This document shows, one piece after another, positions 28,978 through 36,708 of a stretch of 48,501 nucleotides of DNA. Under the pieces are notes generated by a model that was not told the DNA's origin, made no database searches, and worked only from the letters and a program-made list of their open reading frames with translations. Position numbers and translations under genes: made by a program. This stretch comes from CALEUX01 sp964608615 (GTDB lineage: Bacteria; Bacteroidota; Bacteroidia; Bacteroidales; Marinilabiliaceae): assembly GCA_964608615.1 (NCBI GenBank), contig CAZSQG010000021.1, positions 1-48,501 on the forward strand, in the 5' to 3' direction. Position 1 is the first letter of the stretch. Each line of letters starts with the position of its first letter.

Positions 28978-29174
28978 ATTATTATGATATTATGGTTACA
29001 TAAAATGTACTGATTTAATCATGATAATCCTTATTTGGGTATTGTTCTAAACATGTTTTTGATGATTTTATCCATTTCTTCCTATCTCAACCAAAACTAC
29101 AGATTTTTCAAACCTGTTTTCGTTATTGTAAAAGTTATCGGTATCTATCTTTGTATTCAATAAATAGTATTAAA

Positions 29175-29411
29175 ATGAAAAGGATTGCAGTTCCTGTTTC
29201 TAAAGGTCAGTTAAGTGAATATATAGGGCAATGTAACCATTACGAGATATTCAAAATTCACGATGGTAATGTAAAAAGTGAAGAAATAGAAATTTCTCCT
29301 GATAAATTACCGCTGTTGCCTAAGGTGCAATTACGGCGGGATATTAAGAAAAGAACAATAAAACAAAATATAAAAGTAAATTTTAGTATTAAAATTAAAA
29401 TGATAAAATAA
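29175..29411 (+). pseudogene. Truncated NifX/NifB-like (dinitrogenase cofactor) domain
   Basis: A 78-codon ORF from ATG 29175. The first 45 residues (MKRIAVPVSKGQLSEYIGQC, then YEIFKI and a LPLLP motif) match the first half of the small NifX/Nif3-like iron-molybdenum-cluster-binding domain, whose full length is about 110-120 residues. After LPLLP the sequence becomes lysine-rich (KKRTIKQNIKVNFSIKIKMIK) and lacks the expected second alpha-beta part. An internal deletion with loss of the second helix would explain this; I found no rescuing frame. Its stop codon overlaps the ATG of the CoA-binding gene (TAATG), so it may still be translated as a leader. It could instead be a genuine short variant. 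Confidence 0.45.
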
Positions 29412-29773
29412 TGACTAAAAAAACATTGATTATAGGTGCAAGTATAAATCCAGAACGTTATTCGTATAAAGCTGCTGAAAAATTACTCGCGCACAAACAT
29501 GATATATATATGATCGGTAACAGATCCGGAGTTTTATTTGATAAAGAAATAACAAAAGAACATGTTGATTATCCCGATGTTGATACGGTAACAATGTACG
29601 TTTCAGCAAAGAATCAAACAGGATATTATGATTATATAAAATTCTTGAATCCTCGAAGGGTTATTTTCAATCCAGGTACAGAGAATCCTGAATTTGCCAA
29701 GCAATTAGATGAAAAGGGAATAATCACAGAGGAAGCTTGTACGCTTGTATTACTTACAACAAATGCTTATTAA
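29411..29773 (+). CDS. CoA-binding-domain (YccU-like) protein
   Basis: A 120-residue stand-alone CoA-binding (CoA_binding_2) protein with a Rossmann-type fold, of the same family as YccU. Visible motifs: the first strand-loop TLIIGASINPERYSY, which lacks the strict GxGxxG; a VTMYVSAKNQ strand; and FNPGTENPEFAKQLDEKGI followed by the EEACTLVLL end that is typical of the family. The start overlaps the stop of the truncated NifX-like ORF by one base, so translation is coupled. In Bacteroidota these two families are often neighbours. The biochemical function of the family is not established. Confidence 0.85.
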   Translation: MTKKTLIIGASINPERYSYKAAEKLLAHKHDIYMIGNRSGVLFDKEITKEHVDYPDVDTVTMYVSAKNQTGYYDYIKFLNPRRVIFNPGTENPEFAKQLDEKGIITEEACTLVLLTTNAY

Positions 29774-29953
29774 GAAAGAAATTGTCACTGTAATTGGCTT
29801 AATAGCATGGTTGTTTTAAGCTGAAGTAAGTGGGTGCAAAATAATTCTTGATCAATATCCAAAGATGGCGATGTAAGCCGGGGATTGCAACTCAAACCTT
29901 TCATGCTGGCGCCATTTGAGTCTACACGGTAGAGGATGTTATATCAATTATAA

Positions 29954-30211
29954 AAAAAAAATCGGGAAAAACTAGATGAATTTAATGTTAATGTTGAAGA
30001 CTCGTCAAAAGGTTACTCGGCAATGGTTGGAGTAATTATGATAACGTTAGGTGTAATACTTGCTATGCTGGCTTATCTTCAATATAAAAAAAACGAGAAA
30101 CAAATTAACAATAGTTTGTATGTTTCGTCCTCGTGGCTTTCTTTGTTTATTACATTTATAATTTTAACAGGAGGTGTTGTTTTAATATTGTATTTAGTCT
30201 CCATTACTTAA
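29954..30211 (+). pseudogene. DUF202-like membrane protein remnant
   Basis: The open stretch from 29954 encodes KLDEFNVNVEDSSKGYSAMVGVIM and continues into two hydrophobic helices (about VGVIMITLGVILAMLAYL and SLFITFIILTGGVVLILYLV) separated by a charged YKKNEKQIN loop. This fits the last two helices of DUF202 (YidH) proteins. The usual first part, with the LANERTFLAWIRT motif, is missing: a TAA and a 10-base A-run (29952-29961) lie upstream, and none of the three upstream frames restores it. The first ATG is at 30023, giving a 62-residue product. It is either a broken gene or a short two-helix protein that kept only the end. Confidence 0.42.
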
Positions 30212-30231
30212 TTTCTTTTTATCAGCTTAGC

Positions 30232-30807
30232 ATGCAATTACTTAATGCAGATATTCAAAAATGTACAAAATGCGAATTACATAAAACTCGTAACCATGTT
30301 ATTTTTGGTGAAGGCAATTTTAAGGCAGAAATAATGATTATCGGCGAAGCTCCAGGTAGGGAAGAAGATCTCCAGGGAAGGCCATTTGTTGGGAAATCGG
30401 GGCAGTTGCTTGACAAGATATTGGCCGCCTGTGGTTTTACCCGCGAAGAACATGTTTTTATCAGTAACATTGTTAAGTGCAGACCGCCCGACAACCGGGT
30501 ACCGACATCGCAAGAAGCTAACATTTGTAAACCCTGGTTGTTAAATCAAATGGAGCTTATAAACCCCAAAATTATAATATTGCTTGGGGCTACAGCATTA
30601 AAGTATATGGCAGGACCAGAACATCGAATTACCCGCGAAAGAGGAACCTGGATTAATTGCTATGATAGGTTAGCCATGCCTGTGTACCATCCGGCAGCAT
30701 TGTTACGCGATCCATCGTTAAAACAAGATACCTGGGAAGATTATAAAAAAATCGTTTTTAAATACCGCGAATTGGTCAACCCAAATCATTATTCGGCACA
30801 TGTGTAA
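30232..30807 (+). CDS. Family 4 uracil-DNA glycosylase (4Fe-4S)
   Basis: A 191-residue family 4/5-type uracil-DNA glycosylase, which removes uracil from DNA to start base excision repair. I choose ATG 30232 because the four cluster cysteines follow at family positions: C11 and C14 (KCTKCELHKTR), C83 (SNIVKCRPP) and C99. Active-site motifs are GEAPGREEDLQGRPFVGKSG and the C-terminal HPAALLRDP. The open frame extends 33 codons upstream, but into unrelated sequence. The 3' end overlaps the convergent HD-domain gene by 32 bases. The family is normally cytoplasmic and monomeric. Confidence 0.93.
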   Translation: MQLLNADIQKCTKCELHKTRNHVIFGEGNFKAEIMIIGEAPGREEDLQGRPFVGKSGQLLDKILAACGFTREEHVFISNIVKCRPPDNRVPTSQEANICKPWLLNQMELINPKIIILLGATALKYMAGPEHRITRERGTWINCYDRLAMPVYHPAALLRDPSLKQDTWEDYKKIVFKYRELVNPNHYSAHV

Positions 30808-31588
30808 TGCTTTGTTCTTGTTGAAATTTAATTACAAAATTAAATATTTCGGTGATCTCCTTTGTTTTTGGCAGAACCTCTTGTATTAATTCCAGATAAC
30901 GGCGTTTTTTTATACTATCAAAGGTGGTTTTGAAGTTAATATCAAAAATCCAACCTGCCTGGAGCAATTTAAAATCGTTCAGGTTTTTTATATGGTTAAT
31001 ATCAACAATTTTTTTGTTCAGCAAATCCTGTCTTACTTCTTTTGAAAAACCTAATGTATCAGGTAAATCAAGTTCAATTGCTGCATTGCGTTCACTGTTT
31101 TTTCTCTGATAATAATCGGTAACCACTTTCCAGATGTCGAGCTTATCGGCATCGCGAAGCATCTTTGTAAAAAATAAACATTTCTCTGTCTCGTTATTGG
31201 GCAATGAAGGCCGGTTGTGATATTTTATCGAGCACAAAATCAGTTCTTTGGTTTCATTATCTATTCCTTTCAGAACCCCATGTTTTAAAAGAATTTTTAC
31301 ACCTAGCTCGGCATGATTTTCTGATTTTCCATCCGCAAAAGTCTTGTAACGTGTGTACTGCTCAAAACGACCAATATCATGGAACAAAGCTATAATTTCA
31401 GCCAAACGCAATTCTTCATCCTTTAATCCGAGTTGTTTACCAATGTATAAAATTTCTTCACACACACGTTTTGTGTGCTCTTCTTTCAAATCAATGTTTT
31501 TCTGTATTTCAAGATCTTCATTCTTAAATGTATGCACATAATTTATAAACCAATTTCTTAGGTGTAACAGGGTTTTATTATCTATCAT
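30776..31588 (-). CDS. HD-domain phosphohydrolase
   Basis: A 270-residue HD-superfamily hydrolase. The metal-binding His-Asp pair is in IALFHDIGRFEQ, with an upstream His (HTKRVCEEIL) and a downstream His (ENHAELGVKIL) plus a late Asp (LRDADKLDIWKV), all in the usual order. This set coordinates two metals for phosphomonoester or phosphodiester hydrolysis, often of nucleotides. It is the last gene of the minus-strand importer/TrmO-FmdE run, 14 bases after the TrmO-FmdE gene, so it may be co-transcribed. Its 3' end overlaps the uracil-DNA glycosylase gene tail to tail. The substrate is not evident. Confidence 0.86.
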   Translation of the reverse strand: MIDNKTLLHLRNWFINYVHTFKNEDLEIQKNIDLKEEHTKRVCEEILYIGKQLGLKDEELRLAEIIALFHDIGRFEQYTRYKTFADGKSENHAELGVKILLKHGVLKGIDNETKELILCSIKYHNRPSLPNNETEKCLFFTKMLRDADKLDIWKVVTDYYQRKNSERNAAIELDLPDTLGFSKEVRQDLLNKKIVDINHIKNLNDFKLLQAGWIFDINFKTTFDSIKKRRYLELIQEVLPKTKEITEIFNFVIKFQQEQSITHVPNNDLG

Positions 31589-31602
31589 TTTTTATGTTTT
31601 AA

Positions 31603-32706
31603 TTAATGCTCAATAACAATCCCATGGCCTGTTAATTGTCCAAATGGTTTTTTTGCGCATGCCAGACATAACCTTGAGCCCTCATATTCTGAAATACGTG
31701 TATTCATTGTATTTTCACCGCAAACAGCACAAATAAAACTTTCGTGTATTGGGGCATATTGGGGCAAGTCGGGTGTGATTTCCTGTACACAAAATAATTT
31801 ATTAAAATCCAAAGCTAGCATGGCAAATGATATTTCTATCCCAAATTCACGAAATTTTACCCGGAGTTCGGGATCGTGGTTTCGTTCAATAACCACTTTT
31901 TGAAAGTATTCATAAAACTTCGGATGCTGTTGGCGCAAATATTCACTTGAATTGTTTTGGACAATAACCCTGATGCCTTTCCTATCTCGCGTAGTAAGCG
32001 TAAAGGCATTTTTCCCCAGATCTTTAAATATTAGGGCATTATTGCCAAAGGTACAACCGGTTACAAACTGAATACCATCTGAAAAACAATTATTGGTTTC
32101 GGTAATAGCTATTAAATCTTCCATGCCATCCGAAAGTTCCCGTATTTTCTGCATAGCAAAAGTGGCTGCCATAACTCCCAAAGTAAGACCAGGGCAAAAA
32201 TGTCCGTGCAACCTGGCTGCTTCAAGCAATAAGTTATTCAGATCGTTGGTTTTAATGTAACGTGTAATATCCCATCGCGGACTGTATTTCAATCTGTTGA
32301 CATCAATTGTTTCCCCATGTTCTTTGTAAAAATTCATATTACATGGCTTTATGTCAATTACAGGGCTATCGTTGATAGCATCAAGACCGCTAACAACCAG
32401 TTCATTTCCTTCGCGTGCAATAAGTTTTACGGTGGTATTTCCCAAAGCACTTGGCCGTCTTGGGCTACGTGATGCAAAAACACCTTTCACTTCTCCATCG
32501 TATATTGGGCCCTGAAGATTGTATCCTTCCGATTTGTGAAAATGAAAAGTTATATCAATAAATTCTGATTGTTCAATTTTAAACAAACCTTCTTGAAATT
32601 CTGGAAAAACAATAATCCGGCTTTCATGTTTTTTCATTTCAAAAGGATCGGCTGCTTGCGTAAAACCATTTTTAACAATACCTATCGGGCTTATTGTAAT
32701 TGTCAT
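31603..32706 (-). CDS. TrmO/TsaA-like methyltransferase domain fused to FmdE-like domain with zinc ribbon
   Basis: A 367-residue fusion. ATG 32704-32706 is preferred to a TTG two codons upstream. Residues about 1-125 are a TsaA/UPF0066 (TrmO-type) beta-barrel: the SPIGIVKNGF start and the hallmark SPRRPSALGNTTV. TrmO methylates t6A37 in some tRNAs. Residues about 150-310 are FmdE-like (ARLHGHFCPGLTLGVMAA, TNNCFSDGIQFVTGCTFGNN), with the Cys and His that bind metal in that family. The C-terminus is a zinc ribbon (CAVCG...LCLACAKK). FmdE was named from formylmethanofuran dehydrogenase, but bacterial copies occur without it, commonly near metal transporters. It lies 10 bases downstream of a FecE-type ATPase gene, so a role in handling the imported metal or cofactor is likely; that is inference. 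Confidence 0.87.
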   Translation of the reverse strand: MTITISPIGIVKNGFTQAADPFEMKKHESRIIVFPEFQEGLFKIEQSEFIDITFHFHKSEGYNLQGPIYDGEVKGVFASRSPRRPSALGNTTVKLIAREGNELVVSGLDAINDSPVIDIKPCNMNFYKEHGETIDVNRLKYSPRWDITRYIKTNDLNNLLLEAARLHGHFCPGLTLGVMAATFAMQKIRELSDGMEDLIAITETNNCFSDGIQFVTGCTFGNNALIFKDLGKNAFTLTTRDRKGIRVIVQNNSSEYLRQQHPKFYEYFQKVVIERNHDPELRVKFREFGIEISFAMLALDFNKLFCVQEITPDLPQYAPIHESFICAVCGENTMNTRISEYEGSRLCLACAKKPFGQLTGHGIVIEH

Positions 32707-32716
32707 ATTCAAAATT

Positions 32717-33463
32717 TTACTTTGGGATGAAAAAAATATGTTTGTTTTGTTGAAGTACTTCTACTTCAATTTTATATAGTTTTTTAATGTTTTCAGCAGT
32801 CATAATTTCACGGCCTCCGTATGAAAATACCGAACCATTGTTTAACATCATCATACGGTTGCAAAACCTAACAGCAAAATTCAGGTCGTGAATAGCTATC
32901 ACTACGGTTATTCCATTATCTGATAAATTTTTTAGTAACTGTAGCACATCCAGTGCATGGCGCAGGTCAAGATTGGCTGTGGGTTCGTCCATCACAAGAA
33001 TATCGGCTTCCTGAGCCAGTGCCCTTGCAATAAACACTCTTTGCTGTTGCCCGCCGCTCAATTCGTTTATATGCGACATGGCTATTTCTTCGAGTTCCAT
33101 CATTTTTAAGACCCTTAGTACCGCTGTATGGTCTTTTTTTGTTGGAGCCCACCCAATGTATGGTTTACGACCCATAAGAACCGCATCAAATACTTTTACC
33201 GGATAATGTTGTTCTGATTGTGGAACATAAGCTACCGTACGCGCTAATTCATTGTATTTATAAGAATTAATATCGCAATCATTAATAAACACTGTTTTTT
33301 TATTAATTGGTAATATGCCTGCCATTGTTTTAATCAAGGTACTTTTACCGGAACCATTGGGGCCAACAATCCCAACAAATTCCCCCTTTCTGATTTCTGT
33401 TGAGATATTTTTAAGCACCAAGTCGGTCTTATAGGCAAAATTGAGGTTTTGTACTTTAATCAT
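32717..33463 (-). CDS. FecE/BtuD-type ABC importer ATPase
   Basis: A 248-residue ATPase that drives import through the FecCD/BtuC-type permease encoded just upstream. It has Walker A GPNGSGKST, Q-loop VAYVPQSEQ, signature LSGGQQQRVFIARALAQ, Walker B ILVMDEPTANLDL and switch His AIHDLN. The start ATG overlaps the permease stop by one base (TAATG), so translation is coupled. The family imports Fe(III)-siderophores, haem, cobalamin or, in some cases, molybdate/tungstate. The substrate here is not determined, though the FmdE-like partner downstream favours a metal or metal-cofactor role. Confidence 0.94.
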   Translation of the reverse strand: MIKVQNLNFAYKTDLVLKNISTEIRKGEFVGIVGPNGSGKSTLIKTMAGILPINKKTVFINDCDINSYKYNELARTVAYVPQSEQHYPVKVFDAVLMGRKPYIGWAPTKKDHTAVLRVLKMMELEEIAMSHINELSGGQQQRVFIARALAQEADILVMDEPTANLDLRHALDVLQLLKNLSDNGITVVIAIHDLNFAVRFCNRMMMLNNGSVFSYGGREIMTAENIKKLYKIEVEVLQQNKHIFFIPK

Positions 33464-34521
33464 TATATATCCCTCCCCATGTTTTTAATTAAAAGATAGA
33501 TAAACAAAGGAGCCCCCAAAAATGAAGTAAGTATACCCACAGGTAATACTATGGGTGATAAAAGGGTACGTGCTACTGTATCGGCAAAAAGTAAAAACAT
33601 ACCTCCAAACAGGGCAGAGGCAGGTATTAAAAAACGTTCGTCGTTGCCAATAAATCGTTGCACAATATGTGGTACCACAAGCCCTACAAAAGCTATAACC
33701 CCAAAAAAGGAAACTGTTACGGCCGATACCAGTGTGGCAATCAACATTCCAGTTATGCGTATCCGACTGGTTCTTACCCCCAGGCTTTTGGCTGTTTCAT
33801 CTCCCGTACGTAGGGCATTATAATTCCACCTGTTTTTTATAAAATAAATGAATGCCGGCATTGTTACAACAAGAAGAATCCAGAATTTAGTCCAAGATGT
33901 CTTTCCCATATCGCCAAAAAGCCAGAATACGATGGATGAAACCTGTACATCATCACCAAAATACTGTAAGGCAGATGTGGCAGCTGTAAATAATGACCCG
34001 CTAATTATGCCCGACAAAATGATGGTTTCAGGCCGGGCTCCTTTAAGTTTAGCTATGGTTAAAATAACCAGCGTATTGACCATACTCCACAAAAAGGCCG
34101 AAATGCTAATCAGGTAAGGTGTTGTTTCCGACAGGTTTGTGTTGTTATATGATATTTGCCCAAGCACTATAACAGCAAAAGCCGCCCCGAATGCTGCCCC
34201 ATGCGATATGCCCAGCGAAACTGGAGAAGCAAGCGGATTACGTAATAAACTTTGCATGGCTGCCCCCGATACTGATAATGCAATGCCCGCAACAATGGCC
34301 GACAACACTCTTGGCAAGCGGATATTTAAAACAACAACTGAATCGCTGTATACTGATTGGCCAATTAAAGAGGAAAAGACGTTTCTAAGCGGAATTTTTA
34401 AACCACCAAGTGATAAACCAATAAAGAAAAAGATAATAAGCAGGATAGTTATAGTTATTATAAACAACCACTTTCGCCTGATGTATTGTTTGTATTTTCT
34501 GTGAACTAAAAAATCAGCCAT
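33463..34521 (-). CDS. FecCD/BtuC-type ABC importer permease
   Basis: A 352-residue inner-membrane permease with about ten hydrophobic segments. Family motifs are LNIRLPRVLSAIVAGIALSVSGAAMQSLLRNPLASP in the first third (the ATPase-coupling and gate region) and FVGLVVPHIVQRFIG near the C-terminus, the EAA-like coupling loop of the family. It abuts the binding-protein gene with no gap and overlaps the ATPase gene by one base, so the three form a complete type II importer. It forms a homodimer with two ATPase subunits in known homologues. Confidence 0.94.
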   Translation of the reverse strand: MADFLVHRKYKQYIRRKWLFIITITILLIIFFFIGLSLGGLKIPLRNVFSSLIGQSVYSDSVVVLNIRLPRVLSAIVAGIALSVSGAAMQSLLRNPLASPVSLGISHGAAFGAAFAVIVLGQISYNNTNLSETTPYLISISAFLWSMVNTLVILTIAKLKGARPETIILSGIISGSLFTAATSALQYFGDDVQVSSIVFWLFGDMGKTSWTKFWILLVVTMPAFIYFIKNRWNYNALRTGDETAKSLGVRTSRIRITGMLIATLVSAVTVSFFGVIAFVGLVVPHIVQRFIGNDERFLIPASALFGGMFLLFADTVARTLLSPIVLPVGILTSFLGAPLFIYLLIKNMGRDI

Positions 34522-35589
34522 CTAGTACCTCTTGTAATTTGTATATCCACCGTAATAATCAATCATGCTGTTTAATACATTGCTTCCCAAAAGCACTGTA
34601 TAAATTGAATCAGCTGTTTGTTGCAGGTCGATATCCGAAAACTGTTGGGGATAAATTGTTTTTCCAACAAAGTAAGAATTCACCAGAACCGTTCCAAAAT
34701 TGGTTGTGTACCAGTTATGGGGTTGTATCTGATATACCAATGAATCGCGAAATGCTTTCAGCGAGTTATATATTTCAGGATTATCATGAATTTCCTGCTC
34801 AATAATTTCCAATCCGGCGCAATCCAGAAAAATAATATCCGGATTCCATTTAATGAGTTGTTCAATGTCAATATTTATTGAATGGTTTTGGCCTTTAAGG
34901 GTTTGGGCAATATTATTTGCATTAACAAATATAAATGGCTCGTAGGCATTGTCGGTCGAGGTTATGCCATGGGCGCCTCTGCTTGAAACCCCTCCAATAT
35001 AAACATCATGTTTATCCTTTTTGTCAATTAGGTTAGTACGGGTATGCAAGTCGTTGATGATTTCCTCAAAAAAAGCAATAACCGAATCAGCCCGCTGTGT
35101 TTTACCGATAATATCACCAATAAGCGTCAGGGAATTGTAAAACATGGTTATATTTTTTTCCAGATCGCCATATTGCAAGGCTATAACAGGTATGCCGGTT
35201 TTTGATTGAAGCTCATTGGCTTCGGTAATTGAAATGTAGGTGGAAATAATGACATCCGGTTTTTGTGCAGAAATCAATTCTGCATCGCCACCATGCATAG
35301 GCCCAATTATAGGCAGCGATGAAAGTTCAGGATAAGCCATGTTATATGGTTTCAAGCTGCGTTTTTCCACTTCTTCAATACCTTTTATATAAGTAACAGC
35401 TTGCATGTACGTTAGCAGGCGAACAGCCCCTGGCCTAATTCCAATAATACTGTTAATAGTATCAGGAACTTCTACTTTTCGTCCCAGCATATCGGTTATT
35501 ATCCTACCCCGGTGCTTTGTTTGTTTTTGATGGCACGATAATACCAAAAAAACTAAAAATATTAGGGTGATTATTCTTCCTTTCGACAT
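34522..35589 (-). CDS. Periplasmic-binding lipoprotein of the FecB/BtuF type
   Basis: A 355-residue class III binding protein, anchored by lipid at C19 (lipobox LVLSC). The first lobe shows VIGIRPGAVRLLTYM and PDVIIST, followed by the backbone helix typical of BtuF/FhuD folds; the second lobe contains WNPDIIFLDCAG. It delivers its ligand to the adjacent permease. A related group binds corrinoids, haem, siderophores or tungstate. The residues that would decide the ligand are not identifiable by eye. It is the first clear gene of the operon; a small possible ORF precedes it by 13 bases. Confidence 0.91.
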   Translation of the reverse strand: MSKGRIITLIFLVFLVLSCHQKQTKHRGRIITDMLGRKVEVPDTINSIIGIRPGAVRLLTYMQAVTYIKGIEEVEKRSLKPYNMAYPELSSLPIIGPMHGGDAELISAQKPDVIISTYISITEANELQSKTGIPVIALQYGDLEKNITMFYNSLTLIGDIIGKTQRADSVIAFFEEIINDLHTRTNLIDKKDKHDVYIGGVSSRGAHGITSTDNAYEPFIFVNANNIAQTLKGQNHSINIDIEQLIKWNPDIIFLDCAGLEIIEQEIHDNPEIYNSLKAFRDSLVYQIQPHNWYTTNFGTVLVNSYFVGKTIYPQQFSDIDLQQTADSIYTVLLGSNVLNSMIDYYGGYTNYKRY

Positions 35590-35602
35590 AAACCGTTAAT
35601 AT

Positions 35603-35776
35603 TTAAAGTGGTAACGATGATGGTCCTGTTGTGTTGTGAGGCATTGCTGCATAATATGCCGTTTTGCCCAGGTAAGGATAGCTTGTTTCAGTATATGTTC
35701 TTTTTCCTTGTATTTCCTTTACTTGAGACCTTTGGGAAATAATTGGGAATGCAGATATTCTAAATATTGTTGTCAT
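35603..35776 (-). CDS. Possible 57-codon ORF ahead of the importer operon
   Basis: An ATG-to-TAA ORF encoding 57 residues (start MTTIFRISAFPI, end HNTTGPSSLPL) ends 13 bases before the binding-protein start. Composition is mixed and not extremely AT-driven. It has no signal peptide, membrane helix or known motif, and I recognise no family. It may be a real small protein, a leader peptide whose translation regulates the operon, or chance. Confidence 0.22.
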   Translation of the reverse strand: MTTIFRISAFPIISQRSQVKEIQGKRTYTETSYPYLGKTAYYAAMPHNTTGPSSLPL

Positions 35777-35809
35777 ATAAGAATCATGCAGGTGTTATCT
35801 TTTCACAAA

Positions 35810-35820
35810 ACGTGTCACGT
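35810..35820. promoter_or_regulatory. Short palindrome upstream of the importer operon
   Basis: ACGTG-T-CACGT, an 11-base perfect inverted repeat, lies 34 bases upstream of the small ORF start and about 220 bases upstream of the binding-protein start. It is a plausible operator for a metal-responsive regulator, but a repeat this short can occur by chance. Confidence 0.2.
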
Positions 35821-36158
35821 AAAAATAGGTAAAAGATTTCTTTCGGGAAAAAATTCTTAGTGTTTCTAACAGAAAGCTATGTTTTTTTCAAGAAAATCTT
35901 AATGCTAAACTGGTCACAGTAATACTATAATTCTTAATAATAATAGCATATAAGAAAATAAAGTCTTAGTATCTTGGAGGTAGGTGGTTTATTATGAAGT
36001 GTTTTCTTTAAATATTAATTGTGATCTGATCAAAAAAACCTTTTGCTCAGGCATTAATCTTCCAATTCAATTGTTTCTATGACTTTATAGTAACGCTTAC
36101 TATTATGAAAAAGTTAAGTACTAATTGAATCACCACTTTTTCAGTTTTTTTCGGATAA

Positions 36159-36341
36159 AAATACCCTGAGATAGTTCTGCATGACAAAGATTACGAATTT
36201 CAAGGTGCTAAATCACTGACTATTAACAGCGCATTTTTTGAGAGTTATGAGACGGACGAAAAAGAACACATAATTAATTTTAAGAAATTAATTATGTTCT
36301 TCAAATTTATTAATGAAGATGATTGTTACAAACAAAAATAA
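36159..36341 (+). pseudogene. Possible start-less gene remnant
   Basis: This is a 60-codon open frame with no start codon in its first 45 codons, ending at TAA 36339-36341. The translation (KYPEIVLHDKDYEF...SYETDEKEHIINFKK...NEDDCYKQK) has a natural protein-like composition, and an intrinsic terminator follows directly. This suggests the 3' end of a lost gene. I cannot assign a family. Chance is possible. Confidence 0.22.
36268..36297. repeat. Perfect 13-bp hairpin
   Basis: ACATAATTAATTT (36268-36280) and AAATTAATTATGT (36285-36297) are exact inverted copies around a TAAG loop. With a two-base bulge the pairing extends into the flanking AAGAAC/GTTCTT. No T-run follows, so it is not a standard terminator. 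It lies inside the start-less open frame. Confidence 0.6.
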
Positions 36342-36377
36342 CCCATGTTTCAAGTAGAACAAAACAAGGGTTATTTT
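36335..36377 (-). terminator. Intrinsic terminator downstream of the STAS gene
   Basis: AAAATAACCC (36335-36344) pairs with GGGTTATTTT (36368-36377), a 10-bp stem. A- and T-runs flank both sides, so it can work in both directions. For the minus strand it sits about 20 bases after the STAS stop codon. Confidence 0.75.
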
Positions 36378-36397
36378 TTTATGTTAAATGATTAAGC

Positions 36398-36706
36398 TTA
36401 AACGGAAAAATCAAATACTTTGTCAAGTTTCATGAGCGATAATAAACTCATAACTTCTTTATTTACATTGCTTAAAATGAACGAGCCATTGTTTTGCCTG
36501 GCAGTTTTAAGGGCAGAAATCAATACCCCAATTCCAGTACTATCAATAAACCTTATATTTTCAAGGTTTAAAACCAGATTGTATTGATTTTTGACCAATA
36601 AACCATTTAACTCATCTTTTACAACTGTTGCTACAGGAGCATTAAGCCTGTCGGTACCTTCCAAAGTTCCAATCTGCATGTTGTTTATTAACTCCAGTTT
36701 AAACAT
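36398..36706 (-). CDS. STAS-domain anti-anti-sigma-factor-like protein
   Basis: A 102-residue single STAS domain. The phosphorylatable serine is S56 in FIDSTGIGVLISALKTAR, the classic SpoIIAA/RsbV motif. Such proteins bind an anti-sigma factor or kinase when unphosphorylated and release the partner's target. No anti-sigma kinase (RsbW type) or PP2C phosphatase is encoded beside it. It lies 2 bases downstream of the HPt gene, so the two are co-expressed. An alternative output is a c-di-GMP or transport regulator, but the soluble single-domain form favours partner switching. Confidence 0.9.
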   Translation of the reverse strand: MFKLELINNMQIGTLEGTDRLNAPVATVVKDELNGLLVKNQYNLVLNLENIRFIDSTGIGVLISALKTARQNNGSFILSNVNKEVMSLLSLMKLDKVFDFSV

Positions 36707-36708
36707 GA

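Larger units (their letters stand above)
35590..36397. other. Gene-poor region between two minus-strand operons (808 bases)
   Basis: This contains the promoter region of the importer operon, a possible 57-codon ORF (35603-35776), the short palindrome ACGTG-T-CACGT (35810-35820), an AT-rich stretch without a signal I can name (about 35830-36150), a start-less open frame (36159-36341), a strong hairpin (36268-36297) and a terminator (36335-36377). I found no cobalamin, TPP or molybdenum-cofactor riboswitch signature. Confidence 0.5.

Noticed and set aside
35636..35860. A 74-codon plus-strand ORF in the gene-poor region upstream of the importer operon
   Set aside because: The translation is Cys- and Phe-rich without family character, and it is antisense to a better-looking minus-strand ORF. 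Treated as chance.
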